64,000 nt of DNA from Branchinecta lynchi (lineage: Eukaryota; Arthropoda; Branchiopoda; Anostraca; Branchinectidae). The translations under genes and the position numbers were made by a program. Positions 46,266-58,813 of this stretch are shown in pieces. The notes under the pieces are model-generated. The model saw only the letters and a program-made list of their open reading frames with translations, searched no databases and was not told the DNA's origin. The stretch covers positions 20,416,533 to 20,480,532 of the forward strand of contig JAKZAP010000001.1 in assembly GCA_023053575.1 (NCBI GenBank), read 5' to 3'. Numbering within the stretch: position 1 is the stretch's first letter; the number at the start of each line of letters is the position of its first letter.

Positions 46266-47614
46266 CTATAAAAAAAGAGGAAAATATGTTATTGAACTGT
46301 GTATGCTTAAGCGATAGGAACATTAATAATGTAAAGAGTGTGGTCTTTACAGTTCATTGTCAGAGCCTCGCAGGCCTGCCCTGCCAAGCCAAGTCTCTTA
46401 GACAGTCCAGGCCTCTAATGTTAATCAAACACTTTTCTGAAGGGGAAGGGCGCCTGTACGCAGTGAACCGTACGACTGAAGGTGCTAAATTGGCAGGGTT
46501 AAGTGTCCATCACTGCAATTTTAATAACTGCGAAAAACTGTAAATGTGTGCAATTTAACGAGCAATTTAAGCAAATGAAAAAAAAAAGGCTAAATATTCA
46601 AAAAAAGGACAATAGAGAGATTGCACTTTACCCGAAAAAACGTAGGAGCATTAACAAATAATTTAACATTGTCAGGTATAGGACTTTCGACTTCCAACAC
46701 TAAATTATCGGCCTTTGGAAGGCGTTTTTGACCTGTAAATTGTTGGAAGCGTTATTATGGATCTTTCTTGTCTGTAGTCTATATCAGATTTTTGCAAAAA
46801 GTTTCATCAAAAGCGAGAGCTTGAAGGCTTCAAACATTTACTAGAAAAAATCTTGCTTTCTATTGGTTGGTTCTGGTACGACGCGTCATAACCCTATGCC
46901 TAACGCTGGATACACTATACAAAATGCTGGGTCACCCTAAGCCAACAAAAAATGATGACTGGAGTTAAGCTCAGAAATCAACCGATCATAATTCCTTTAT
47001 ATTAAAGTAGTTCAGGGTCAGGGCCCCTACAGGTATCCAGCGTTTGACGTAGGGTATAAAAAATCAGGAGTTTGTGGTACTAAGTGATTGAAACAATTGA
47101 GGTATATTTGATAGTCAACTTTGAACAGTCTCATTTTCATCTAAGTGTTGAGACAAAATGTCAACTCCCAGTCAGCCAAGTGACTAATGAAGGGCTCCTA
47201 AAGGACAGTCTCGGCTCAAGACTCCTTACCTTTTTTGTACTCATAGACTAATACAGCCATCATGGCCTCCTGAGGTAGCACGCAGAATCTTCAGTGGACA
47301 ACATAGGTATATGCTGTACCGAGACCAGCTTTACAAATGGAATCCAGGTTGGACATCCCCAGCTGTGGCAACTCTCCTGCATTTTTCTAGTTTCTACAAC
47401 TACTGGGGATTTTGTGAATACTGGCTCTTTGCTTAGAAATGAATTGTACAATAGTAAAGTCCCCATTCCCTGGGGACTCCTTTTGGGAACTGAGGGTCAC
47501 AAGATTACAGGCGGTGAGTTGCTGGGGCAAAAACACTGGGACAAGCACAGGAACTGTCTCTTTTGTTTGAAAAAAATAATATTCAAGGGAACTCATTGCA
47601 AATTATGGCCAACT
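46266..47614. other. DNA upstream of the recognised WDR37 exons
   Basis: No conserved coding block was recognised on either strand. Any missing N-terminal or 5' UTR exon of WDR37 should lie here or further up; I could not place it. Confidence 0.3.
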
Positions 47615-48671
47615 TTTTGGGATCCCAAAACGTAAGTTGAGGGATACCTATGACATCGCAAAAGTTGTTTGTCTGTCCGTCCGCCCGTCCGTCCGTCTGT
47701 CAGCCCGATAACTCTCGAAGGGAATGAGATATTTTGATGAAACTTGGTATGAGGATTCGTTGGGTCGTCGGACAAGTCAAGTTCGTAGACGGGCTTTGCA
47801 GCCCTACATTTAGGGGTGGGGGAGGGGGTTCAAATTAAACGGGCAAACAAAATATTTTGAAACAGCTAATGTGATAGTCGATTATGGGGTAAGAAGACAT
47901 GCTGAACACGATGGTGAAAACCATTTTGTCATCGGACAAGTAGTTCGCCCAAAATCCCACCAATGTTTCATTTAGGGGTAAAAAGACATGCTGAACACGA
48001 CGGCGAAAACCTTTTCTGGACAGACAAGTAGTTCACCTGGAATCCGGCCAAAACCGGAAAGTTTGTTAAAGTTAAAAGTTTTATTTGGAGTTGATTAGAT
48101 GTTCGATTTAGGCCAAGAAGACTACCTTTCTACCCATACAAGTAGTTCGCTTGGAATCCGGCCAAAACCGGAAAACTGTTAAAAGTTAAAGTTTACTTGT
48201 AGTTGATTAGATATCCCGTTTAGGGTTAAGAAAAGATGCCGAATCCGTGTGTGACAATCATTTTTTTCTCGGACATATGGTTTGACCAGAATCCGGTTGG
48301 AGTTGGAAAATTTGTTACAAGTTAAATTTTTATTTGAAGTTGATTAGAAGTTCATTATTGGGGAAAGAAGATTTAGCTTTCTTTTTTCGCCGGAAAAGTA
48401 GTTCCGAAGTTCGGCAGAAACCGGGAAATTGGCAGAAGTGGCAGGAAGTTTTCGTCGAAACAGATATGACTTATAGGGGTAAACACACATGCTGAATCCA
48501 TATCTGAACTTGGTTTTCTTAGATGATTAACTATTTGGCCTTAATCTGTTTCTGATTTTAATATTAAAAATGTTCAAGGAGTCTGGCGAAGACTGGATCT
48601 GGCGAAGACAAGACCCAGATGTCTGGATCAGATATTGAATTTTTGGGATCCCATCGAAACCTTCGGTCTTG
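47615..48671 (-). mobile_element. Family B element, copy B2
   Basis: Reversed unit: ttttgggatcccaaaacgta, gacatcgcaaaagttg, gtccgtccgcccgtccgtccg tract, tail monomer with gatgaaacttgg, several monomers with acaagtagttcgcc and attagatgttcg, then head gggatcccatcgaaaccttcggtcttg. Confidence 0.85.
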
Positions 48672-49772
48672 TTTAATTTCGTCAAGTTTTACTTTTTAAT
48701 TAATTTTAGAGTTGTATAGTTCACACAAAAACTGTAATCATAATAAAAGAGATATCTTTATTTAAATTCAGTTGGATCCCATAATTTACCTCAATATTGA
48801 TCTCAGGATTACTTTAACCATCCCTAGCCATTGTCATTACTAGCCAAAATGTTTGGGGGAGGGGCAAGGTATTAAACGACTGGTTCGACACTTGTACCGA
48901 CTATTTTTGCAGAAATCTACTGGTTTTAAGCAAAAATTGTTGTTCAGATGAACAAGACCAAAGTTTTCGATGGGATCCCAAAAATTCAATATCTGATCAA
49001 GACAACTGGGTCTTGTCTTCGCCAGACTACTTGAACATTTTTACTATTAAAATTCAGAAACAGATTAAGGCCAATCATTTGTTACCTGGACATATTGTAC
49101 GACCGCAATCCTGCTGGAGTCGGAAAGTTTGTTATAATTTAAATTTTTATTTGAAGTCATTATTAGGGAAAGAAAAGATACCCAGAGTTCGTTTTTGAGC
49201 TTTCTTTTTTCGCCGGTCATGTAGTTCCGGAGTTCGACCGAAACCGGGAAATTGGCAGAAGTGACAGGTAGTTTTCGTCAAAAAAAGATATGTCTTATAG
49301 GGGTAAACACACATGCTGAATCCATATCTGAACTTGGTTTTCTCAGATGATTAGCTATTTGGCCTTAATCTGTTTCTGAATTTTAATAGTAAAAATGTTC
49401 AAGGCGAAGACTGGATCTGGCGAAGACAAACCCAGTTGTCTGGATCAGATATTGAATTTTTGGGATCCCATCGAAACCTTTGGTCTTGTTTAATTTCGTC
49501 AAGTTTTACTTTTTAATTAATTTTAGAGTTGTATAGTTCACACAAAAACTGTAATCACAATAAAAGAGATATCTTTTATTTAAATTCAGTTGGATCCCAT
49601 AATTTAACTCAATATTGATCTCAGAATTACTTTTAACCATCCCTAGCCATAGTCATTACTAGCCAAAATGTTTGGGGGGGGGGGCAAGGTATTAAACGAC
49701 TGGTTCGACACTTGTACCGACTATTTTTGCAGAAATCTACTGGTTTTAAGCAAAAATTGTTGTTCAGATGAA
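48672..49772. repeat. Duplicated block with family B heads and hAT-D fragment
   Basis: About 277 bp following a reversed B head (tttaatttcgtcaagttttac to agcaaaaattgttgttcaga) occurs at 48672 and again at about 49483. It includes a reversed family D fragment (agccaaaatgtttggggg). Between the two lie a truncated forward B head (48952-49072) and a reversed B segment (49073-49482). The arrangement implies a local tandem duplication of roughly 0.8 kb. Confidence 0.75.
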
Positions 49773-50619
49773 CAAGGCCAAAGTTTTCGATGGGATCCCA
49801 AAAATTCAATATCTAATCAAGACAACTGGGTCTTATCTTCACCAGATCCAGTCTTTACCAGACTACTTGAACATTTTTACTATTAAAATTCAGAAACAGA
49901 TTAAGGCCCAATAGCTAATCATCTCAGAAAACCAAGTTCAGATATGGATTCAGCATGTGTGTTTAGCCTATAAGACATATCTTTTTTGACGAAAACTACC
50001 TGTCACTTCTGCCAATTTCCCGGTTTCAGCCGAACTCCGGAACTACATGACCGGCGAAAAAAGAAAGCTCAAAAACGAACTCAGGGTATCTTTTCTTTCC
50101 CCAATAATGACTTCAAATAAAAATTTAACTTATAACGAACTTTCCGACTCCAGCGGGATTGCGGTCGTACAATATGTCCGGGTAACAAATGATTGTCTTA
50201 CACGGATTCAGCATTTCTTCTTAACCCTAAATCGAATATCTAATCAACTACAAATAAAACATTTAAACAATTTTCCGGTTTTGGCCGGATTCCGGGCGAA
50301 CTACTTATCCGATGACACAATGGTTTTCATCATCGTGTTTAGCATGTCTTCTTACCCCATAATCGACTATCACATTAGCTGTTTCAAAATATTTTGTTTG
50401 CCCCTTAATTTAAACCCCCTCCCCCACCCCTAAATGTACCGCTACAAAGCCCATCTACGAACCTGACTTGTCCGACGACTCAACGAATCCTCACACCAAG
50501 TTTCATCAAAATATCTTATTCCCTTCGAGAGTTATTGTGCTTACAGACGGAGGACAGACAGACGGACAACTTTTGTGACATCGTAGGTATCCCTCTACTT
50601 ACATTTTGGGATCCCAAAA
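49773..50619 (+). mobile_element. Family B element, copy B4
   Basis: Head caaggccaaagttttcgatg, monomers, tail caccaagtttcatcaaaata, gacggaggacagacagacgg tract and end tttgggatcccaaaa. Few internal monomers. Confidence 0.85.
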
Positions 50620-51525
50620 ATAAGAACTTACTGTCCAGCCGACAACACTGGGGGGGGGGGACACATCCCCCCCCCCCATATGTGATGCCTCGTCCCTAGC
50701 AATTGTTTTCAAAAGCCAACAATCCCAGCATCTCCCCATTTTGACTTCCCTTGAATCGAAAGGAAGTCCCTTTGGGATGATTGGGATGACCTTAATATGT
50801 TAGCCCTCTTCAACAGAAACATTGGCCTTTTCCCAGTGATCTATTGCTTTACAGAACCGTTTCTAAGCAATCAAAAACTGAGATTTGACCAATTTTTGAT
50901 TAGAATTTTCTACTGGCAAAAGGTTACAGCATTGCCAAAAGCTACTAGCAGTTGTGTTTTAGGTATTTGCAACTTTTAGCTATTCTATTATTTTTGCAAG
51001 TCCCGTGACTTCGTTGTGACACATAAAATAAAGTATCCAATTCAGTCAGCCACAAACCCCTGATTTTAGGATAGTGCCAAACGCTGGGTATACCTAGCAT
51101 TTGGCATAGCTCATGCCTAACGCTGAATGCCCTATGCCAAATGCTCCACTATAGATGAATTCTGACTGGCTGATTGTGCTTCAGTCAAATCATCAACATT
51201 TTATTGGGTTAAAGTATTCGACATTTGACAAAGTGTATCCAGCTAGGCATAAGGTACAGTACAGGAGGGTACCTAAAAGTGTTTAAATGAAATGTACATG
51301 CTGTCCTGACAGTCAAGAGGCAAAATATGATTTTTTTCAACAGTCATGTGTCCACAAATATTCAACTTCTGTGCCTTTCCTTTGTTTTGAAGCTGAATGA
51401 AAAGGGATTTTCTGGCTATTGACTTTGCTAACTCTACCTGTTTCATCATTTTGTAAGTCATGGCGAGGAGTTCGAGATGAAGTGATCTTGTTTGAAAACA
51501 AAAATATGTTTAACTAGGCTAGCTC
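50620..51525. other. Intergenic, no gene seen
   Basis: Contains a G-run/C-run pair with gatgcctcgtccctag at 50650-50700 that recalls the right end of family D. The rest is AT-rich and unassigned. Confidence 0.35.
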
Positions 51526-51526
51526 A

Positions 51527-51700
51527 AACTAGCTCAGTAGAAATGTTGAAGCAATATCTGTTTATCATATTTGATGGTGCTAAACGGATATGTCATCTGA
51601 ATTTTATTAGAGCTTTATTTCGGCCCTTCTTGGCAAGGATCCTCTTCAGGCTCAGAACTGCTCAAGTTGGAAAAAAGAACTTGTGGGAAACAGAAAACTA
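51527..51700 (+). mobile_element. Family F fragment
   Basis: tatttgatggtgctaaacgg, ttattagagctttatttcgg and cccttcttggcaaggatcct are shared with 52768-53015. Confidence 0.7.
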
Positions 51701-52046
51701 AAGATTCTAGCCTAGCATTAGGTATTTAACTTCGAAAATTCGTTTGTGAGACTTGCTTGGAGTTAAAAAGGTTGCTGTGATTTTATTTTGGAAACGGCTG
51801 CTGTTTTTGCTGCTTGATTGGGTTTTGTCGGGTAAAGATTTTTCTGCATTTGGGTTGACTTTTGTTTTTTGTAGAGAATAGTTTGTTGATCGACCCCAAG
51901 GGAAGGCCCCAAGCTCTTGGGAAGAGAGGTATGTTTGTGTGAACAGTTACTTTAATGTGAACAATGCAGTTCTGGGCTAAATGGCAGAATGAATATGCAA
52001 AATACCTATTCTGGTGTTTTCAGAGGCCCTTAATGACATATTTTGG

Positions 52047-52747
52047 CAGTCTAGTACACTAGCCCCATTTCAGGCACGGTGCTCAAACGTCTAGCACCAT
52101 GCCTGGGTGCTAGACGTTCAAGCACTGTACCTTGGATTTCATGTATGGTGCATGGATTTCAGTATACAGTGCATACAGAAAAAACACAGTTTCTGTCATC
52201 ACAACTGATCACCGGCTCGGACAGGGCTGAAATTACTACTATGAATTAGAGAAATCAAAGACAATCCTTTATATATTTTTCGCAACAAAAACAAAAGGGC
52301 TCTAATGATGATGGAGATGAAAAACCTAACAGCACCCTATCTATTTACCATGTATTTTCCTTATCTATTCCCCAAGAGCCAATATTCTGGTTGGCTGCTA
52401 GGTAGAAAAAGCTGAGGCACAGGACACTTTGCATGCAAAACCCTTGACTATGTAGAAAAGGAAATGAGGTTTTTCACATCCGTCATTAGCCGAGCCCTTT
52501 TGTTTTTGTTGTGAAAAATATATAAAAGATTGTCTTTGATTTCTCTAATTCATGGTAGTAAATTCAGCCCTGTCCGAGCTGGTGCTCAGTTGTTATGACA
52601 GAAACTGTGTTTTTGATGTATGCACTGTATACTGAAATCCATGCACCATACATGAAATCCAAGGTACAGTGCTTGAACGTCTGGCACCCAGGCATGGTGC
52701 TAGACGTTTGAGCACCGTGCCTGAAAAGGGGCTAGTGTACTAGACTG
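52047..52747. mobile_element. Foldback element with 256-bp arms and exact 8-bp duplication
   Basis: Left arm 52047-52302 and right arm 52492-52747 are inverted copies with only scattered mismatches, around a 189-bp spacer. Ends are cagtctagtacactagcccc. Flanking tattttgg is exact at 52039-52046 and 52748-52755. CAG ends and the 8-bp duplication indicate the hAT superfamily. No transposase is present. Confidence 0.92.
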
Positions 52748-52767
52748 TATTTTGGCTAACTATTCAT

Positions 52768-53015
52768 TCAGCCCAAGCTGACTGCGAATCATATTTGATG
52801 GTGGAAAATGGATATGTCAGCTGAATTTTTTTGGAGCTATACTTTAGCCCTCCTTGGCAAGGGTCTTCTTCAGGCCCTGTTTCCCACAAGTTTGCTCTTC
52901 CTACTTGAGGGGTTTTGAGCCTGAAGAGGACAGAAGAGGGCCCTTGCCAAGAAGGGCTGAAATATAGCTCCAATAAAATTCAGCTGATGTATTGTTTTCC
53001 ACCACCAAATTTGGC
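52768..53015. mobile_element. Family F foldback
   Basis: Starts ttcagcccaagctgactgcg. Arms containing ggatatgtcagctgaatttt, ggagctata and cccttcttggcaaggg face each other around about 52890-52905. A minus-strand 69-codon frame across it is an artefact. Confidence 0.8.
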
Positions 53016-53019
53016 TAAC

Positions 53020-53105
53020 TGATAGTTAGCTTTAGACACAGCAAGTGCATGAAAATGGCAAAGTCCAATGTCAACAAACATTCACATAAGCATACCTCTA
53101 CTGTC
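53020..53105 (-). mobile_element. Partial TA-type MITE
   Basis: agctttagacacagcaagtg and cacataagcatacctctactg match one half of the 31870-32084 element in inverse orientation. Confidence 0.7.
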
Positions 53106-53960
53106 CTGTACAAAGGTAGCCTTAGCTATTGAGTATTGTGCCATACTTACATTAACCTTGCATGACGTATTATAGGATCTGACCAGCTTTCGTATTTTAA
53201 AGTTCCCACCACCAAATCCACAGCAGATGCACAGTAAAAAAAGATCTTTGGCCAAAAATCCAAGCCAACTTGCTCAGTAAAATAATGACAAGCAGCATCT
53301 GACACTCGAAATTCTGGGCGTTGACCGAATGGAACATTTTTCTACGAAGCAGTTTTCCTCGAGTATTTATATTTAATATTAATACTGATATACAGCCTAT
53401 ATACAGCTTAACTTTAACTTTTTCAATTTTTTGACCTCGAGTGACAAAACAATTGTCAAATAAAACATTTTTTTATTAATTTATGACAAGTCATGATTTG
53501 GAATACGGCGCCAAATTCAAATATCTGTTCGCACGTGACCCTGGACTGGACTGCAGCTGGACTGCACAGCTCACTCCAGGCTGACTTCAAGTGCTCACAT
53601 TATTATAAAGAGAACAATAGTGTCCTTGGTTTGTAAAGTTTCTTCTAAGATTTTGGCTCAGTAAATCTTATGGTTTCCATAACGAGTATGTCCCACCATA
53701 TTCATAAATGTTCTTCTTTCACTTTTCAGCCCTAGCTAAATGGCATCATACATTTTGAACATGATTTTATTTGATACAGTTTTTAAGTACAGGATGAGGA
53801 AGAGGGGTACCTGACCTCATTTATACTACCTTGAATGTTGCCTCAATAATGTTAAAAGAAATTGCTGTACCTGTGCTGTCCTGATAGTCAAAGAGGCAAA
53901 CATGACTTTTTTCAACAGTCATGTGTCCAAAAATATTCAAATTCTGTGCATTTATTAAAA

Positions 53961-54237
53961 CAATGTTTACAACGGATATGTCAGCTATGATTTTTCATCA
54001 GCGATATTTCTGCCCTTCTTGGCAAGGGTCCTCGTCAGGCTGTCAATCTTCTGGTTCAACTTCGGGGAAGGAAACAAACCTGTAATTACTTATTACAGTA
54101 ATTACGTATTGATTACAGGTTTGTTTCCTTCCCCGAAGTTGAACCAGAAGATTGACAGCCTGACGAGGACCCTTGCCAAGAAGGGCCGAAGTATCGCTGA
54201 TGAAAAATCATAGCTGACATATCCGTTTTAAACATTG
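53961..54237. mobile_element. Family F foldback with near-perfect 126-bp arms
   Basis: Left arm 53961-54086 and right arm 54112-54237 are near-perfect inverted copies (a few mismatches) around a 25-bp AT-rich loop. Shares cccttcttggcaagggtcct with other F copies but has its own centre (ttcggggaaggaaacaaacc). Confidence 0.92.
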
Positions 54238-54837
54238 TTTGAATAAATGTTTCAAAGTCAGCTTGGGCTCAAAGAATATTTAAATTCTGTGCTTTTCTAT
54301 TATTTTGTAAGTCAATCGATTCGGAATCGAGCTAAGGTTGGAGTGAGCTAATCTTGTTTGAAAAGAAAAATATGTTTCTAGAAATATTTGAAGCAATATT
54401 TATTTACCCAGTATGTAACCATTCAGTTGGCTTCAATCCAGTAGGCCTATGTGTGTTATATTTGTCAGTTCCTTTTTACGCCAGATAGATCATTGTGAAG
54501 GGAAGACTTCTCTGGTAATTTGAAATCTTGTCTGGGGTTGGATACCCCTCCTGTAGATGATTTGGCTGTATGGCACTCCACCTAGATAGAACAATACCAT
54601 TGATTTGAAATCATCTCTAGTTGTTGTGTCTGTTTTTAACATTGCCTACATTTAATTCAGACCAGAGCTCGGTATACAGCTGTACAGAGCTGTGATCTAG
54701 ACTAGTCAGTCTGTGATTGATTAGCACAGTTTGGTTTAAAGTGGATATCTCAGCACTGTCATGTACCTACCAGCAGGAAAAGATAAAGAAAATAATAATA
54801 TTTTGCTGTTTACCCTGTAGCTAAATTTTAGATATTC

Positions 54838-55080
54838 CTTCAGCCCAAGCTGACTGCGAATTATATTTGACGGTTTGGTTGACGATTTGAAATCACAGCA
54901 CCAGCTTTAACTCCAACCGATTTTTAGAGAAGAAGTTCACAAAATCAGATATTTGAGGAAGAATCTTCAATTGTTTTTCCACAAGTTCATTTTCTAGCTT
55001 GAGCCTGAAGAGGACACTTGCCAAGAAGAGCCCAAATATAGCTCTAATAAAATGTAGCTAACTGATCCATTTTGCACCAG
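54838..55080. mobile_element. Family F foldback (diverged)
   Basis: ttcagcccaagctgactgcg start, then gcttgagcctgaagaggac, cttgccaagaagagccc and atatagctctaataaaatgt on the opposite arm. Confidence 0.75.
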
Positions 55081-55272
55081 CAGAGATAATTAAATTTTGA
55101 AAAAACTAGATATCCCTAAATATTTGTGTCTGTTATTTCTCTAAAAAGTTGCCATATAGTACTATTTTGACTAATCTAAAAGGCAACTCATTTTCTATTT
55201 GGGTTCTATTTGGGCCTTGCTCTCACCAGAATTTCTAGTAGCTTTTGTCACCTCTGCCAGGACTAAACTGAA

Positions 55273-55991
55273 CAAGACCAAAGGTTTTGATGGGATCCCA
55301 AAAATTCAATATCTGATCCAGACGACTGGGTCTTGCCTTAGCCAGATCCAGTCATTGCCAGACTCCTTGAACATTTTTACAATTAAAATTCAGAAACAGA
55401 TTAAGGCCAAATAGCTAATCATCTGAGAAAACCAATTTCAGATATGGATTCAGCATATGTGTTTACCCCTATAAGTCACATCTGATTTGACGAAAACTTC
55501 CGTCCACTTCTGCCAATATCCCGGTTTCGTCTGAACTCCAGAACTACTTGTCCGGCGAAAAAAGAAAGCTCCAAAACGAAGTCAGGGTAGCTTCTTTCCC
55601 CAATATTGAACATCTAATCAACTTCAAATAAAAATCTAACTTATAACAAATTTTCCGGCTCATGCCGGATTCCGGTCGAACTATATGTCCGGGTAAAATA
55701 TGATTGTCACACTCGTATTCAGCATCTCTTCTTACCCCTAGATCGGTTATCTAATCAACTAGAAATAAAACTTTAACTTCTAACAGTTTTCCGGTTTTGG
55801 CCGGATTCCGGGCGAACTACAGGTCGGGGTAGAAAATTGCTTTCACATAAGTGTTCAGCACGTCTTCTTGCCCTAAGTCGAACATCTAGTCAACTCGAAA
55901 TAAAACTTATAATTTTAACAAACTTTCGGGTTTGGTCCGGATTCCAGGCGAACTACTTGTCTGTCGAGAAAATGGTTTTCACCATCGTGTC
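55273..55991 (+). mobile_element. Family B element, copy B5, 3' truncated
   Basis: Intact head caagaccaaaggttttgatg and monomers. It breaks off after ttttcaccatcgtgt, without the tail or gacgg tract. Confidence 0.8.
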
Positions 55992-56389
55992 GGCAAGGCC
56001 GAAAAGCGCTAGAAACTTCGTAGTTACAAAACGAAACAATGGAGAAACCTGGGGATTTTAGAAGATTATATATCCATATGAGAACTATGTATGTTATAAA
56101 AGGCAGGATAAGCAGGAGGGGTCCTTTCAGTATTTCTTTTTACGTTTGTATTCTGAAGTTGATTAAAGTTGCTGTAGAGTGCAGAGGTAGGCTACACATT
56201 TGTGCTAAATCGATATCTGTTCGCAGCCGTTCAACCGTAATCCGCTGAAAACCACATTTTTTATTCAACTAGAATGAGCTGATGCAGATGAACATGGAGA
56301 CCTGGAGCGCCGAAGCTTAAGCTTATGAATAGGGAAGAGTTGTAGATGGGATTTAGACCTTGACATTTAAGGGAGGAGAAGGGGCATAA

Positions 56390-57461
56390 CAAGACCAAAG
56401 GTTTCGATGGGATCCCAAAAAATCAATATTTGATCCAGACAATTGGGTCTTCTCTTCGCCAGATCCGGTCTTCGCCAGTCTCCTTCAACATTTTTACTAT
56501 TAAAATTCAGAAACAGATTAAGGCCAAATAGCTAATCATCTGAGAAAACCAAGTTCAGAAATGGAGTCAGCATGTGTGTTTACATCTATAAGTCATATCT
56601 GTTTTGAACTACTTGTCCGGCGAAAAAATAAAAGCTTAAAAACGAACTCAGTGTATCTTCTTTCCCCAATAGGCTACTGAACATCTAATCAACTTCAAAT
56701 AAAAATGTAACTTATAACAAATTTTCCCGAAATTTATGTCCGGGTAAAAAATGATTGTCATGCACGGATTCAGCATCTCTTCTTACCCCTAAATCGGATA
56801 TCTAATCAACTACAAATAAAACTTTAACTTTTAATAATTTTACGGTTTCGGCCGGATTCCGGGCGAACTACTTGTCCGGGTAGCAAATTGTTTTCACAGA
56901 AGTGCTCAGCATGTTTTCTTACCCCTAAATTGAACATCTAATCAACTGCAAATAAAAGTTTTACTTTTAACAAACTTCCCGGTTTTGGCCGGGTTCCGGG
57001 CGAACTACGTATCCGGCAAGAAAATGGTTTTCACGGTCGAGTTCAGCATGTTTTCCTACCCCCAAATCAAACATCTAATCAACTTCAAATAAAAGTTTTA
57101 CTTTTAACAGACTTTCCGGTTTTGGCCGAATTACGGTCGAACTACTTGTCCGGTGACAAAATGGTTTTCACCATCGTGTTCAGCATGTCTTCTTACACCA
57201 TAATCGACTATCACATTATCTGTTTAAAAATATTTCATTTGCCCCTTAATTCAAACCCCCTCCCCCACCCCTAAATGTAGGGCTACAGAGCCAATCTACG
57301 AACTTGACCTTACTCTTGACCCAAAAAATCCTCACACCAAGTGTCATCAAAATATCTCATTCCCTTCGAGAGTTATAATGCGCACAGACGGACGGACGGA
57401 CAGACGGACAACTTTTGCGATGTCATAGGTATCCCTCCATTTACGTTTTGGGATCCCAGAA
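56390..57461 (+). mobile_element. Family B element, copy B6
   Basis: Complete from caagaccaaaggtttcgatg through monomers, tail, gacggacggacggacagacg tract and ttttgggatccca. Confidence 0.87.
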
Positions 57462-57881
57462 ACTGTTATAGTTGGTTGGAAATGGCTGGTGTAACCCCAA
57501 AATGCATGATGAACCAGGAAATACCATTTCTTTTCGCCTCAGATGGACAGAAGTCGGAATCTGGTCAGAACCTGAAGTTTACCAATGAACCTGGTTGTCT
57601 TATATGACTTGTACTGAGAAGTATTACCTAGTGGATACTTGTATGACATTAGGATGACCGAAAAACCTGATGGGCTGTATTAGGATGATCAAGAAAGAAT
57701 TCACGTTTGGGATCCCATCAAAATATTTGATCTTGTAGCTAAATTTGGTAAGGATGGGCATAATGTTCCGAACTTAATATCGTATCCGAAGGTTACAGTG
57801 TGCACTTTGCTGTTTCCGTGTCATGTTGCTGTAGAATCATGGGTAGTGGCTGTTATTTCTAATTTAGCCCCTGTAGACTAC

Positions 57882-58176
57882 GAGCGTGTTCCACCCTTCT
57901 AACAATAGTTACTATTTCCGTTCCATCCTCAAGAAAAGTTACTACGCTGACCGTTCCAACCTTGTCGGAATAGTAACTAATAGTTACTATCTGCTTACCA
58001 TGCTCGGGACCGTAGTAAGCGTAGTAACTACGCATCTCTGTAACGTGATTGGTCGGATTCGCCCCTGGCATGAGATCCTGCTTGAAAATAGAAAAATCGT
58101 TCCAGCCTTGACGACCAAAAGCCAGAATTCGTGAAGTCATGCGTAGTAACTACGGTAAGTAGGATGGAACACGCTC
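57882..58176 (-). mobile_element. MITE with gagcgtgttccaccct termini and TAC duplication
   Basis: 295 bp, flanked by TAC at 57879-57881 and 58177-58179. It is the same family as 23372-23727 in opposite orientation and lacks that copy's 51-bp duplication. Confidence 0.9.
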
Positions 58177-58374
58177 TACAGGTCATGGAGCCTTCTAGGT
58201 TTTGTTTAAAATTTTGTTGAGCCCGAAATTGACAGGTTAAAAAAGTCAGCAAACGCTATATCCCAGGAGCTCGAACTCGTGTTGACGGGTGAATGTGTGT
58301 AAAGTAAATCTCATGATAGGAAGCTTTTGGGTTTGCTGCTAGACGCACTGACAAAGTGGAAAAGTGCCCAAAAG

Positions 58375-58657
58375 AAGTCCCCCCCGTCGTACCTATAATA
58401 CCAATGCAACCTACTTGCGTCATTGCAAGCATTAATTCTTAAACCCGGAGACCAAAATTTCGTATGTTATATTTCAGACCCGCTAACGATACCTCGCTAA
58501 TCCAGTATTTTCCATGCGCGTTATGCTCCGGACGAGTGTTCGCGTATCATGTTGTCGATGCACAAAACTGGTTATCGGAATTCTGCCAAGTTTTTGCTAG
58601 AATTCGATAAGTTTTGAATACTCAACATAAACAGTACATAGTGCGAGGTGTGCCTTA
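58375..58657 (+). mobile_element. Family C MITE, divergent subfamily
   Basis: gtcgtacctataataccaatg, ttaaacccggagaccaaaat, gcgcgttatgctcc and gtgcgaggtgtgccttaa. Ends are worn. Confidence 0.7.
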
Positions 58658-58813
58658 ACATGTTAACAACGCTGCTACTGTAATCGTTATAGAAAGGAGC
58701 TGGAGCTCCTGTCGGCGGTTACATATGTAAAGTAAATTAACAAAACATAGCAGCTAAGCCTGAAAATAGGCTGTCCTCATTTGATAACAGTACCTATGCC
58801 ATTTTATCATAAA

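Noticed and set aside
50047..50433. 128-codon plus frame
   Set aside because: Family B monomers and tail.
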